NCBI GenBank assembly: GCA_003153575.1 | Contig: PLZW01000009.1 | Coordinates: 29,589 to 77,609, forward strand | Source: Acidimicrobiaceae bacterium | Lineage (GTDB): Bacteria; Actinomycetota; Acidimicrobiia; Acidimicrobiales; RAAP-2 | Direction: 5' to 3' | Length of the DNA: 48,021 nt | Shown: positions 24,718-40,917 of the stretch, piece after piece | How positions within the stretch are numbered: position 1 is the first letter of the stretch | Layout: each line of letters begins with the position of its first letter | Notes under the pieces: generated by a model | Told to the model about the DNA's origin: nothing | Database searches by the model: none | What the model saw: the letters and a program-made list of their open reading frames with translations, nothing else | Translations under genes and position numbers: made by a program

Positions 24718-25622
24718 CCTCGTTGTTCGACGACGACACCCTGCTCGTCGCACTCAGCGCGGCACTCGAGCCCGAAGACGTCGAGCCCGGGCCCCATGCC
24801 CTGGCCGCCCTCGACCAGGCCCTCGCCGACCGAGCGGGGGCCGCGGCAGACCACGGCCTGGCCATGGTGGTCCCCATCATGGCGCCGGCTCGACGTTCCT
24901 CCACGAGGGCCGGGCTGCACCGCCTGCGCCACCCCGTGGCCGCCGCGGTGGCGGTGGGAGTCCTGGCGACCAGCGGGGTGGCGGCCGCCGGCGTCGCCAC
25001 CGACCGACTGCCCGGTCCCACCCGGACCGTGGCCTATGACCTGGGCCTGCCGGTGACCTCGCCGGCACTCGAGGGGACCCGGGGCACCATGGACCGCCTG
25101 CGTCAGGCGCTCACCGCCCACAACGTCGCCCAGGTCAACGCGTCGGCCGTCTTCCTCCGCACGCAACTTGCCGGGCTGTCGCCCTCCGATCGCGCCCAAG
25201 TCGAGCCGGCGGCCGCGGAGCTGTTGGCTCAGGCCGACACGTTCCTGCGGGTCGCTGCCGCCTTCGGCTTCCCGGTGGGCACCCCCGGTGGCTCCGGGCC
25301 GGGAACGTCGGGACCGCCGTCCACCGCCGGCGCCGGCACCCCGGGCCAGAGGTCCAACGGAGGGACCGCGTCCACCCACGGCGGTTCGACCCCGGGCCCG
25401 ACCGAGGCGGGCGGCACCACTCCGGGCACATCAGGATCGTCCGGGAGCAGTTCGGGCGGCACGACGACCGGTTCGGGTTCCCCCACCACGACCGGTGGCC
25501 CCCCGGAGACGACCCCGACCACCGCGCCTGCGGGGAGTACGACGACCACCACCACCACCACCGGAAGCACAACCACCACGACCCACCCGCATCGCGAGAG
25601 GGACGACGGCTCGGACTCGTAG
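24714..25622 (+). CDS. Putative membrane anti-sigma factor with Thr/Gly/Pro-rich outer tail
   Basis: The 302-aa protein has an acidic cytoplasmic N-terminus, one transmembrane helix (about residues 73-95), a helical outer domain (about 100-190, RTQLAGLSPSDRAQVEPAAA) and a long low-complexity tail (190-302) rich in Gly, Ser, Thr and Pro with Thr runs. The ATGA overlap with the sigma gene and the topology are what one expects of its regulator. No zinc-binding HxxxCxxC anti-sigma motif is visible, so the call rests on context. The tail may span the cell wall or be glycosylated. Tandem ACC codons make part of this region a microsatellite. Confidence 0.6.
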   Translation: MTSLFDDDTLLVALSAALEPEDVEPGPHALAALDQALADRAGAAADHGLAMVVPIMAPARRSSTRAGLHRLRHPVAAAVAVGVLATSGVAAAGVATDRLPGPTRTVAYDLGLPVTSPALEGTRGTMDRLRQALTAHNVAQVNASAVFLRTQLAGLSPSDRAQVEPAAAELLAQADTFLRVAAAFGFPVGTPGGSGPGTSGPPSTAGAGTPGQRSNGGTASTHGGSTPGPTEAGGTTPGTSGSSGSSSGGTTTGSGSPTTTGGPPETTPTTAPAGSTTTTTTTTGSTTTTTHPHRERDDGSDS

Positions 25623-25694
25623 CGCGCCGTGACAGAAGTTTTCAGATCGCCCGGGTGACGAAGATGTAGTGGGAACGATTCCAGGCGACTGGGC

Positions 25695-25925
25695 TCAGGG
25701 CCCGTCGTCCAGGGTCGACGCACCGGAGCCGCCTAGGAGCGTGGCCGCCTTCTCGACCGACCGCCGGGCCCGGGTGACCCGCTTCTCCTCGGCGGCGATG
25801 GTCGGGTCCGGCTCCTCGCCGGCCCGCACCGCGTCGGCGTTTCGGCGCAGCCGGTCGAGGGCGGCGTCGGCCAGATCCTCGGCGATCGACTCCAGGCGCT
25901 CGACGATGCCGGCCAGGTCGGTCAC
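25695..25925 (-). CDS. Small helical protein coupled to the acyl-CoA synthetase
   Basis: The 76-aa protein is almost entirely charged helix (LAGIVERLESIAEDLADAAL, then IAAEEKRVTRARRSVEKAAT) and looks like two helices forming a coiled-coil hairpin. Its GTG start overlaps the upstream stop as GTGA, a strong sign that it is translated. It resembles short unnamed actinobacterial proteins, but I know of no function. It may stabilise or regulate the synthetase; that is a guess. The stop lies 73 bp from the convergent anti-sigma gene. Confidence 0.65.
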   Translation of the reverse strand: MTDLAGIVERLESIAEDLADAALDRLRRNADAVRAGEEPDPTIAAEEKRVTRARRSVEKAATLLGGSGASTLDDGP

Positions 25926-27562
25926 CCCGAGCCGCCGGTGACGGTCTCGAGCTCGATGACCTCGAGATCGCCGGCGGCGTGGCGGGCCCGGAGGACCTTC
26001 TTGTCGAACTTGCCGACACTGGTCTTCGGGACCTCGGTGATGATCGACCACCGTTCGGGCAGCCACCACTTCGACACGCGTGGCGTAAGGAAGACCAGGA
26101 GATCGTCCGGCGTGGTCGCCGAGCCCTCCTCCAGCACGACGGCGACGAGGGGCCGCTCGCTCCACCGCTCGTCGGGCACGGCGATCACCGCGGCCTCCAC
26201 TACGTCAGGATGGGCCATCACCTCGTTCTCGAGCTCCACCGAGGAGATCCACTCGCCACCGGACTTGATGACGTCCTTACTACGGTCGCTGATCTGCATG
26301 TAGCCGAGACCGTCCAACGACCCGATGTCCCCGGTGCGCAGCCAACCGTCGTGGAACCGGTCGGGCGACGGGTCGCCGTAGTACGACCCGGTGATCCACG
26401 GGCCACGCACCTCGAACTCCCCCACCGACTCGCCGTCGTTCGGGAGCACGGTCCCGTCGTCGGCGCAGATGCGGATCTCGACGCCGGGCACGATGCGACC
26501 GGTCTTCGCCCGCCACTCCATCTCCTCATCAGGGGCGGCCTGGCGGGGAGGCGTGGCCAGCGAGCACAACGGGCTCGTTTCGGTCATCCCCCAGCCCTGC
26601 ACCATCTCGACCCCGAGCTCGTCGTGAAAGCGCTCGATGAGGAGGCGGGGCACCGCCGCCCCTCCGGCGGTGATCATCCGGAGGGACGAGAGATCCACCG
26701 GATTGGTCTGGGCGTACCGAAGGAGGTCGCTCCAGATGGTGGGGACCCCGGCCGAGACGGTCGGACGGTGGCGGTCGATGATGGCTGCCAGAGGGGCGGC
26801 CTGGAGATACTGCTGAGGCATGACCAGGTCGGCCCCGGTCATGAAGCATCCGTACGGCGTGCCCCAGGCGTTGGCATGGAACATCGGGACGATCGACAGG
26901 ACCCGGTCCCGCTCGTTGATCCCCAGCGATCCGCCCGAGGTGATGGCCATCGTGTGCAGGAACGTCGACCGATGGCTGTAGACGACTCCCTTGGGGTTGC
27001 CGGTGGTGCCCGAGGTGTAACACATGGCCGCCGCCTGTCGCTCGTCGAGCTGCGGCCAGTCGTAGCCCGGCTCCTCGGCGGCCAGGAGCGTCTCGTAGTC
27101 GAGGGTGTCCCCGAGCCCGGTGGTGTCGCCCTCCCCCACCACCACGATGTGGCGGACGGTGGGGATCTGGTCGCGCACCCGGGCGAGGAGACCGGCGATC
27201 GAGGCGTCACAGATGATGACCTGGTCCTCGGCGTGGTTGATCACGAAGGCCAGCTGCTCGGGGAACAGGCGGATGTTCAGCGTGTGGAGCACCGCTCCCA
27301 TCGACGGCACCGCCAGATACGCCTCGAGGTGGACCTGGTTGTTCCACAGGAACGTGCCGACCCGGTCCGAGTCGCCGATGCCCAGCCGCCCGAGGGCCTT
27401 GGCCAGTTGCTCGGACCGGCGGGCGACCTCTGCGAAGGTGCCTTCCACCGACTCCCCCTCGGGACCGACGATGGTGACGATCCGACTGGGGCCGTACACC
27501 TGCTGGCCGTGGCGAAGGATGCCGCTGACCAGGAGCGGCCCGTCCTGCATGGTGCTGAGCAT
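25922..27562 (-). CDS. Acyl-CoA synthetase (fatty-acid-CoA ligase, ANL superfamily)
   Basis: The 546-aa enzyme activates a carboxylic acid, probably a medium- or long-chain fatty acid, with ATP and CoA. The AMP-binding motif YTSGTTGNPKG is at 182-192; QGWGMTETSPL and the hinge region GWLRTGDIGSLD with DRSKDVIKSGGEWISS follow; the adenylation lysine is in VPKTSVGKFDKK near the end. The ATG at 27562 follows GGGAGGAATCACC, a strong ribosome binding site. Closest in style to medium/long-chain FadD-like or AlkK-like enzymes. Substrate cannot be read from sequence. The small helical gene downstream is coupled by GTGA. Confidence 0.92.
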   Translation of the reverse strand: MLSTMQDGPLLVSGILRHGQQVYGPSRIVTIVGPEGESVEGTFAEVARRSEQLAKALGRLGIGDSDRVGTFLWNNQVHLEAYLAVPSMGAVLHTLNIRLFPEQLAFVINHAEDQVIICDASIAGLLARVRDQIPTVRHIVVVGEGDTTGLGDTLDYETLLAAEEPGYDWPQLDERQAAAMCYTSGTTGNPKGVVYSHRSTFLHTMAITSGGSLGINERDRVLSIVPMFHANAWGTPYGCFMTGADLVMPQQYLQAAPLAAIIDRHRPTVSAGVPTIWSDLLRYAQTNPVDLSSLRMITAGGAAVPRLLIERFHDELGVEMVQGWGMTETSPLCSLATPPRQAAPDEEMEWRAKTGRIVPGVEIRICADDGTVLPNDGESVGEFEVRGPWITGSYYGDPSPDRFHDGWLRTGDIGSLDGLGYMQISDRSKDVIKSGGEWISSVELENEVMAHPDVVEAAVIAVPDERWSERPLVAVVLEEGSATTPDDLLVFLTPRVSKWWLPERWSIITEVPKTSVGKFDKKVLRARHAAGDLEVIELETVTGGSG

Positions 27563-27904
27563 GGTGATTCCTCCCCGTCCGCCGCCGGCGGCGCCGGACG
27601 CACGAGTGTACCGAGCCCCGGTCGCCGGAGCCGTGCCTGGTGGATTGCCCGGCCTAGCCTGATGGGCATCGAGCCCGACGCCGCCGTCGGCGCCCTCGAC
27701 CTCGTGGCCCGCCTCGTCCGGGCCACCGGGGCGTCGACCGGCCCCGTCTGCTGACACCCGGTCGAATACATGCAAACACCCTTGCCCCGACCGGCGCGGT
27801 GTGCTGGAGTGGAACCGGGTCGCCGTCGCCGCCTGCGGGCTTCGAGTGCCACCCGCCTCTGAGCCGAACGCTCACCACACCCCCCTCGTCGACGAGGAGT
27901 CCCA
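27563..27904. other. 342-bp divergent intergenic region
   Basis: The region separates the acyl-CoA synthetase (leftward) and the wall hydrolase (rightward). It holds the synthetase ribosome binding site at the left end and GAGGAG about 8 nt before the hydrolase ATG at the right end. TAGCCT at 27655-27660 is a possible rightward -10, which would leave a 5' leader of about 240 nt. A 30-codon frame at 27662-27754 has no support. I looked for the c-di-AMP (ydaO) riboswitch that often precedes such hydrolases and did not find its conserved blocks. Confidence 0.35.
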
Positions 27905-28816
27905 ATGGGGAAGCTGGTGGGCGCTGTCGCCCTGTGCTGCATCGCCGTCGTTCTGTCCGTCGCCGTCCTCGTGTCGGCGTTCCTCGGTGGTTCCGCTCCG
28001 GGGCCGTCTGCCCCGTCGAGCGACGCTGCCGCCACCGCACGGGGGGGCCCGGCCTTGCCCGCCGGGTGGGCGGCCCTGGACCAGGCTGCCGCGGCCACGT
28101 GTCCCGGACTCCCCTGGTCGGTGCTGGCCGCCATCGGCACCGTCGAGTCCAACAGCGGGCAGTCGACCGAGCCCGGCGTGTCGTCGGGTGCCAACAGCGC
28201 TGGAGCGGAAGGGCCGATGCAGTTCGAGCCGGCGACCTTCGCCGCCTACGCCATCGTCGGGCCCGGGGGCGCCCGGCCGGCCAGCCCCTATGACGCAGTC
28301 GACGCCGTCTACTCCGCGGCCGCACTCCTGTGCGCGGACGGCGGTGGGTCATCGGGCGGACTGCGCGGTGCCGTGCTCGCCTACAACCACGACACCACCT
28401 ATGCGGACACCGTGCTGACCCTCGCCATGGCCTTCGGGGACGACCCATCGGTGGACGGCAGCGTCGTCGTCGCACTTTCGTTCGCCGCCGGCCGGCTGGG
28501 GACCCCGTACCTGTGGGGTGGGACCGGCACCGGCGGATTCGACTGCTCGGGACTGTCCCAGGCCGCGTTCGCCCAGGGCGGGGTGGTCCTGCCCCGGGTG
28601 GCCCAGGACCAGTTCGCGGCCGGTCCGCCGGTGCCCGACGGCACGACGGTCCGCCCCGGCGACCTGATCTTCTTCGGCACCGGGCCGGCCGGCGTCGACC
28701 ACGTGGGGATCTACGTGGGATCAGGCTTCATGATCGACGCCCCCCACTCGGGCGCCGACGTCCGTGTGGAGTCGGCCCACTGGTCCGGCCTGGTCGGTGC
28801 GACACGGCCGGCCTGA
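27905..28816 (+). CDS. Exported peptidoglycan hydrolase: SLT-like plus NlpC/P60
   Basis: The 303-aa protein begins with an uncleaved or weakly cleaved signal anchor (residues 5-28). A lytic-transglycosylase-like domain follows (about 60-160), with Glu80 in AAIGTVESNSGQS as candidate catalytic residue and EGPMQFEPATFAAYA. The C-terminal NlpC/P60 peptidase (about 180-303) has Cys214 in FDCSGLSQAAF, His266 in DHVGIYVG and His281 in APHSG as the catalytic triad. It would cut both glycan and stem peptide of the wall. A GAGGAG ribosome binding site precedes the ATG. The combination is typical of wall-remodelling enzymes in actinobacteria. Confidence 0.9.
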   Translation: MGKLVGAVALCCIAVVLSVAVLVSAFLGGSAPGPSAPSSDAAATARGGPALPAGWAALDQAAAATCPGLPWSVLAAIGTVESNSGQSTEPGVSSGANSAGAEGPMQFEPATFAAYAIVGPGGARPASPYDAVDAVYSAAALLCADGGGSSGGLRGAVLAYNHDTTYADTVLTLAMAFGDDPSVDGSVVVALSFAAGRLGTPYLWGGTGTGGFDCSGLSQAAFAQGGVVLPRVAQDQFAAGPPVPDGTTVRPGDLIFFGTGPAGVDHVGIYVGSGFMIDAPHSGADVRVESAHWSGLVGATRPA

Positions 28817-28836
28817 GGCCGCGAACCTTCGCCTCG

Positions 28837-30432
28837 TCAGCTCACCGTGACCTTGGCGGTGAAGATCGGAGCGGCGCCCGCTCCGGGGAAAGCAGAACCG
28901 ATGCCGCTGAACAGGATCACTTTCACCTTGTAGGTCCCAGCAGTGGCGTAGACATGCGTCGGTGCAGGCCCTGATCCGGATGTGCCGTCACCGAATTCCC
29001 ACAGCTCGTTCTTCACGGGAAGGCCGCTCATGGCGGTCAGCCCTTGGAAGGTCACGCTCAGCCCTGACGGAGTTGACGTGAACCCGGCGGTCGGACCGTT
29101 GGTGCCGGTGGTGATGATGTGGCCGGCCCCGCCGGACAACCCGCTCCCGGTGTAGACGGTCAGGCCGACCGAGTAGGCACCGGAGGTCGGGAACGCATAC
29201 GTGATCGTCGGGGTGGTCTGTTCGACGGTTGCGGCGCCATTCACGGCGTTGAACTGCCATACGTAGTCAGCTACGCCGCCCGGTGCCGTGGACGCGCTGG
29301 CGTCGAAGGTCATCGACGTGCCGGTACCGGCCTTCGCCGTGAACTTGGCGACCGGCAGTATGGCTGGAGGTGTGTAGCGCTGCAGGCACTGGTGCGTATC
29401 GTTGCTCCACTCCTCTTGGTACCAGTAGTCGTGACCGTTGATCACCTGGTTGTACTTCGCTCCGTCCGCAGCCGTCCCCAACGGGGTGCCGTAGTGCCCG
29501 TCGCACTGGTCGCCGACCTCCTCGCCGTGGTTGGCGCCGGCACCGTTCGTCCACGCGTCATTCGGGATCGGATCGGTGATCGACTCGTTGTGCTCGTGGC
29601 TCATGCCACCCTCGAGAGCTCCGTCCGACGGTCCATTGGGATGGTTCTTGTCGTCGCAACCCGCATTGCCGGTGACATAGGGGTCGTCGGAGTAGAACAA
29701 CATCGGGGAGGTGCTGGTCTGTTGGTGGTACGCGCAGTACAGGGCGTCGCTCGCCGGGACGAAGCCGGCCGAACACCCTCCATACGGCGGGTTGGCCGTG
29801 GCGTTCTTGTTGGAGCAACCTTCGACGTGGGGCGGGGTGACGAGGAAGTACTCGTGGCTCAGGTCGGTCTTCAAGTGGTTGGCCGCCACCACCTTTTCGA
29901 GTTCTCTCTGGATCTGAGCGTCGGTGAGGCATGCCGTGACCGGACTGTTCACCGGGCACATGCTGGTGGGGTAGGGGTCGGTGTCGAGCAGGGCGCCCCC
30001 GAAACTCACGTTGTAGTGGACGCTCGCTCCGGTGGCGTCGCTGTACTGCGTCGACACCGAGTCGGTGTTGGTGACCATGCCGCTGTCGTGCTCAAGATTC
30101 TTCCAGTACTGCTCGAGCCCGCTGGCATACTCGGATGACCCGTAGGCGGCGAATCCGCTCGGGCTCCAGAACACCAAATAGTCCGTATTGGTCGGCATGA
30201 CCGCGCCGCCGTTGTAGTCGAGGTTCGAGAAAACCTTGTCACCGGGGAGTGATGTGTTGCCGGGGACGAGTGACGTGTGGCCACGTAGAGGCACGTACGA
30301 CGCCGGGTAGTCCGTTGCCGCACCTGACCCTGCCGCTGACGCTGCGGCCGTGGTCAACCCCACGAGGCCAAACGCCACGGACAAACTCGCCGCCAGAACG
30401 GCCGACAGCCTCAGACCCCGACTGGTGTGCAT
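28837..30432 (-). CDS. Secreted protein with putative metallopeptidase-like domain and two PKD domains
   Basis: The 531-aa protein has a Sec signal peptide (1-34, ending ASAAG). The N-terminal domain (about 40-335) contains SHEHNESITDP (278-288), a His-Glu-His cluster resembling a zinc site in secreted proteins of this kind, plus several Cys. Two PKD-like beta-sandwich domains follow (about 345-445 and 450-531; VADYVWQFNAVNG and NELWEFGDGTSGSGPAPTHVY). The HEHNE order does not match a full HExxH motif, so peptidase activity is uncertain. The ATG is preceded by GGGGAG, and TATATT at 30485-30480 is a possible -10. The gene converges with the wall hydrolase. Confidence 0.75.
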   Translation of the reverse strand: MHTSRGLRLSAVLAASLSVAFGLVGLTTAAASAAGSGAATDYPASYVPLRGHTSLVPGNTSLPGDKVFSNLDYNGGAVMPTNTDYLVFWSPSGFAAYGSSEYASGLEQYWKNLEHDSGMVTNTDSVSTQYSDATGASVHYNVSFGGALLDTDPYPTSMCPVNSPVTACLTDAQIQRELEKVVAANHLKTDLSHEYFLVTPPHVEGCSNKNATANPPYGGCSAGFVPASDALYCAYHQQTSTSPMLFYSDDPYVTGNAGCDDKNHPNGPSDGALEGGMSHEHNESITDPIPNDAWTNGAGANHGEEVGDQCDGHYGTPLGTAADGAKYNQVINGHDYWYQEEWSNDTHQCLQRYTPPAILPVAKFTAKAGTGTSMTFDASASTAPGGVADYVWQFNAVNGAATVEQTTPTITYAFPTSGAYSVGLTVYTGSGLSGGAGHIITTGTNGPTAGFTSTPSGLSVTFQGLTAMSGLPVKNELWEFGDGTSGSGPAPTHVYATAGTYKVKVILFSGIGSAFPGAGAAPIFTAKVTVS

Positions 30433-30523
30433 GCTCCCCGTCCCCCGACGTCTGGCGCCGCCCCTCGGCGCATCGTCCCAATATAGCCAGGACGGCGTCT
30501 TGTGGACCACTGCTCCCGACGAG

Positions 30524-31123
30524 TCAGACAGTCGCCAGAGGAGGGCGCCACATGGTGGTGACCACCGGTCCGCCGTCGGGCAGCGCGAATGACCCGTGGT
30601 CGGCGAAGCCGACCGAGCGGTACCGGTCGAGGTTGGCCGCATTGGTGGACTCCAGGTAGGCCGGCATCCCTTCGGTGTCGATGCGGGCCAGGTTGTCGGC
30701 CAGCAGGGCCATGCCGAGGCCCTTCCCCCGCTGGTCGGGCCGGGTGCCGAACAGGCTGAGGTAGTAGTGGTCGGGCCCGGTCGGATGGGCGGCGGCCAAC
30801 CCCGCCATCAAGGCGTCGGACCGGTCGACGTCGGGACCGAGGAGTTCGGCCAGCAGCTCCTCCAGGCGGTGCTCCTCGGTGGGACTGAGCTCGGGGATGC
30901 CCGGTGGGACCCAGTGGGTGACGGCTCCCGCCCCGGGGGTCAACCACACCCATCCGTGGTCGACCGAGGCTTCCAACAGCAGCGTCCACACGGCACGGAG
31001 TTGGTCAGTGCGGCGGCCGGGGTCCCGGAACACCCAGGTCCACGCGGGGTCGGTGTCGAAGGCGGCGGCCAGGGTGGCGGCCACCGCCGGCAGGTCGTCT
31101 CGGCGGGCGGGGCGCGCGTCCAT
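30524..31123 (-). CDS. GNAT-family N-acetyltransferase
   Basis: The 199-aa protein has the acetyl-CoA-binding motif A (TRPDQRGKGLGMALL, 128-142) and a typical GNAT end (YLESTNAANLDRYRSVGF). The N-terminal half (LPAVAATLAAAFDTDPAWTW) is the usual variable acceptor-binding part. The substrate cannot be deduced. It lies alone between the PKD protein and gltD, on the same strand as both. Confidence 0.88.
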   Translation of the reverse strand: MDARPARRDDLPAVAATLAAAFDTDPAWTWVFRDPGRRTDQLRAVWTLLLEASVDHGWVWLTPGAGAVTHWVPPGIPELSPTEEHRLEELLAELLGPDVDRSDALMAGLAAAHPTGPDHYYLSLFGTRPDQRGKGLGMALLADNLARIDTEGMPAYLESTNAANLDRYRSVGFADHGSFALPDGGPVVTTMWRPPLATV

Positions 31124-31187
31124 CCCTGTATCTTGCCCGACAGGAATCGTACGGCGACTTCTTCTATCGCAAGGCGAAGTGACCTGG

Positions 31188-32688
31188 CTACCGGAGGGCG
31201 AGCTGCCCGGGCCGGATCGGGGCCGGCAGGGCCGTGTCGCCCATCAAGTGGCGGTCGACGGCGGCGGCGGCCGATCTCCCCTCGGCGATGGCCCACACGA
31301 TGAGGCTCTGACCCCGGGTCATGTCGCCGCACACGAACACGTTGTCGACGTTGGTCGCCCAACGGTCGTCGGCGGCCACGCTGCCCCGCACGTCGAGCTC
31401 GAGTTCCAGATCGGCGACCACGCCGTCCGGCTCGGCGCCGAGGAACCCCATGGCCAGGAGCACCAGTTGGCAGGGCAGCTCGAACTCGCTGCCTTCGACG
31501 GCGATGAACGACGGGCGCCCGTCGGGACCGGCGACCACCTCCACCTCGTGACCGCGCAACGCCGCCACCGATCCCGATCCGTCGTCCAAGAACTCGTCGG
31601 TGGTCACCGAGAAGACCCGCTCGCCGCCCTCTTCGAGAGCCGCCGAGGTGCGCAGGATGAGCGGCCAGGTCGGCCACGGGTTGTCCTCGGTACGGTCGTC
31701 CGGCGGCTCGGGCATGATCTCGAGCTGGTGGACGCTGAGAGCCCCCTGGCGGTGGACGGTTCCGAGGCAGTCGGCACCGGTGTCGCCACCGCCGATGATG
31801 ACCACGTGCTTGCCCTCGGCCGACACACGCGGGGCGGGGATCGATCCCTCCTGGACCATGTTCGAGGGCTTCAGGAAGTCCATGGCCCGGAGGATCCCGT
31901 CCAGCTGGCGACCGTCCACCGGCAGGTCGCGAGGCAGGGTGGCCCCACCGGCGAGCACGACCGCGTCGAAGTTGTCGACGAGGTCGGCGGCGGGCACGAC
32001 GGTCGCCCCGTCGGCCATGGCCGTGGGCACTTGGGGAGAAGGCGACCCCACCGACGTGGCGCACCGGAACTCGACGCCTTCGGACTCCATCTGGGCCAGG
32101 CGGCGGTCGAGGACGGCCTTCTCCATCTTGAACTCGGGGATGCCGTACCGCAGGAGCCCTCCGGCGCGTTCGGCCCGCTCGTAGACCACGACGTGGTGGC
32201 CCGCCCGGCACAGCTGTTGGGCGGCGGCCAGGCCGGCAGGACCGGATCCCACCACCGCCACCCGCTTGCCGGTCCGCGTGCTCGCCCGCACCGGTTCCAC
32301 CCAGCCCTCCGACCAGGCCCGCTCGACGATCTCGTACTCGATGCGCTCGATGGTCACCGGGTCGTCGTTGATCCCCAGCACACAGGCGCCCTCGCACGGC
32401 GCCGGGCACAGCCTCCCCGTGAACTCGGGGAAGTTGTTGGTGGCGTGCAGACGCTCGATGGCTTCGGACCAGTCGTCGCGGAAGACGAGGTCGTTCCACT
32501 CCGGGATGAGGTTGCCCAGTGGGCAGCCCTCGTGGCAGAAGGGGATGCCGCAGTCCATGCAGCGCGCCCCCTGGCGGGAGGCGTCCTCAGCCGCGAAGGG
32601 CTCGTAGACCTCCTTCCAGTCCCGTAGCCGCACCGGGACCGGACGGCGGGCCGGCAGTTGACGGCCGTATTTGAGGAATCCGGTCACG

Positions 32689-32696
<8 letters not shown>
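31188..32696 (-). CDS. gltD: Glutamate synthase small (beta) subunit
   Basis: This 502-aa FAD/iron-sulfur protein passes electrons from NAD(P)H to GltB. The N-terminal cluster motifs are [14 protein letters not shown] and CPAPCEGAC, which hold two [4Fe-4S] clusters. FAD binds at [15 protein letters not shown], and the pyridine nucleotide site is [15 protein letters not shown]. The ATG at 32696 overlaps the gltB end by 8 bp, so both subunits are translated together. Length is slightly above the usual 470-490 aa. Confidence 0.96.
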
Positions 32697-37320
<4,624 letters not shown>

Positions 37321-37453
37321 CGGGTCGCTCCAGAAGAGAAGTGGATCTCCCCGCGCGGGACGACGTTGGCCCTTGCGTGGTCCGACAACTCTACACGGTC
37401 CCCGCCGGCAATCTCCACCAAATAGGGGGTCGGGAGCCGGGCGGCGGCCGCCG

Positions 37454-37488
37454 TAGCATGGCCGCATGGCGAGCACGACCCTGTGGGA

Positions 37489-37492
<4 letters not shown>
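37454..37492 (+). promoter_or_regulatory. Promoter box and 8-codon upstream frame before thiO
   Basis: TAGCAT (37454-37459) is followed after 6 nt by ATG at 37466, which opens a frame of eight codons (MASTTLWE) whose TGA (37490-37492) overlaps the thiO GTG at 37489. The layout suggests leaderless initiation on a tiny leader with ribosome handover to thiO. No THI-box (TPP riboswitch) blocks are visible in the 168-bp spacer between gltB and thiO. Confidence 0.4.
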
Positions 37493-40581
<3,089 letters not shown>

Positions 40582-40608
40582 GCCGCCTTCGTAGGGCCGG
40601 GCGCGACA

Positions 40609-40635
40609 GAGGCCGGGTCTCTGCGACCCGGCCTC
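40609..40635. terminator. Strong bidirectional hairpin after thiD
   Basis: GAGGCCGGGTC-TCTGC-GACCCGGCCTC is a perfect 11-bp stem with a 5-nt loop, 28 bp after the thiD stop. No T-run follows on either strand, as is usual at this GC content. It can end the thi operon on the plus strand and a minus-strand transcript from the promoter near 40741-40769. Confidence 0.8.
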
Positions 40636-40734
40636 CGTCTCCCCCGGAATCCCCCGGTTGCTACTGGAACGGCTCGATCCTCAGGACCCGAGCGCCCTCC
40701 CCCAATGGATGGCGGGAACTCTCCCGTCATCAAC
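40609..40734 (-). ncRNA. Candidate small RNA of about 125 nt, promoter to hairpin
   Basis: A minus-strand promoter (TTTACA, 17 bp, CACAAT) predicts a start near 40734, and the 11-bp hairpin at 40635-40609 would end the transcript. The RNA would be G-rich, with GGGAG-AG-TTCCC-like pairing near its 5' end and three GGGGGA runs. It contains no frame with a stop inside the transcript and a ribosome binding site, so it is probably non-coding. It lies antisense to no gene. This is inferred from signals only and no RNA family is recognised. Confidence 0.35.
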
Positions 40735-40740
40735 CGTCGC

Positions 40741-40781
40741 ATTGTGAGGTATCGGGACCCCAATGTAAACACATGGTGAAC
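40741..40781 (-). promoter_or_regulatory. Promoter with overlapping 11-nt PHO-box-like repeats
   Basis: On the minus strand, -35 TTTACA (40769-40764) and -10 CACAAT (40746-40741) are 17 bp apart. Overlapping the -35 are direct repeats at exact 11-nt spacing: GTTCACC (40781-40775), GTTTACA (40770-40764) and GGTCCCG (40759-40753). In Streptomyces, PhoP boxes with the GTTCACC core overlap the -35 in the same way. The stretch is visibly AT-richer than its surroundings. Confidence 0.42.
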
Positions 40782-40788
40782 ACTTCTC

Positions 40789-40823
40789 TCCTCACGCGTT
40801 TTCATGACCACTCTGCGTGAGGA
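40789..40823. promoter_or_regulatory. 9-bp inverted repeat with 17-nt spacer
   Basis: TCCTCACGC (40789-40797) and GCGTGAGGA (40815-40823) are perfect inverted repeats. The dyad lies just upstream of the putative minus-strand promoter and about 95 bp upstream of the next plus-strand gene. It may be an operator or an RNA stem-loop; no regulator can be assigned. Confidence 0.4.
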
Positions 40824-40917
40824 ATACCGGACCGGCCCGCCGGTCACGCCGGCCAGACCGCCCGGAGCACCTCGGTCCCCCGTCCGAACAGCGAGGCCAC
40901 CCGCTACCGTTGCCTGA

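Noticed and set aside
25540-25600. ACC microsatellite as a contingency locus
   Set aside because: It is a trinucleotide run inside a Thr-rich coding tail and cannot switch the frame.
27662-27754. 30-codon frame after TAGCCT
   Set aside because: The -10-like box is only 1 nt from the ATG, there is no ribosome binding site and no recognisable sequence.
27563-27904. c-di-AMP (ydaO) riboswitch before the SLT-NlpC/P60 gene
   Set aside because: Expected from other actinobacteria, but the conserved GGGTGAATC-like and CCTCGTAGGCG-like blocks are not seen.
37321-37488. TPP riboswitch upstream of thiO
   Set aside because: No CTGAGA or ACCTGATCTGGATAATGCC-like block on the plus strand.
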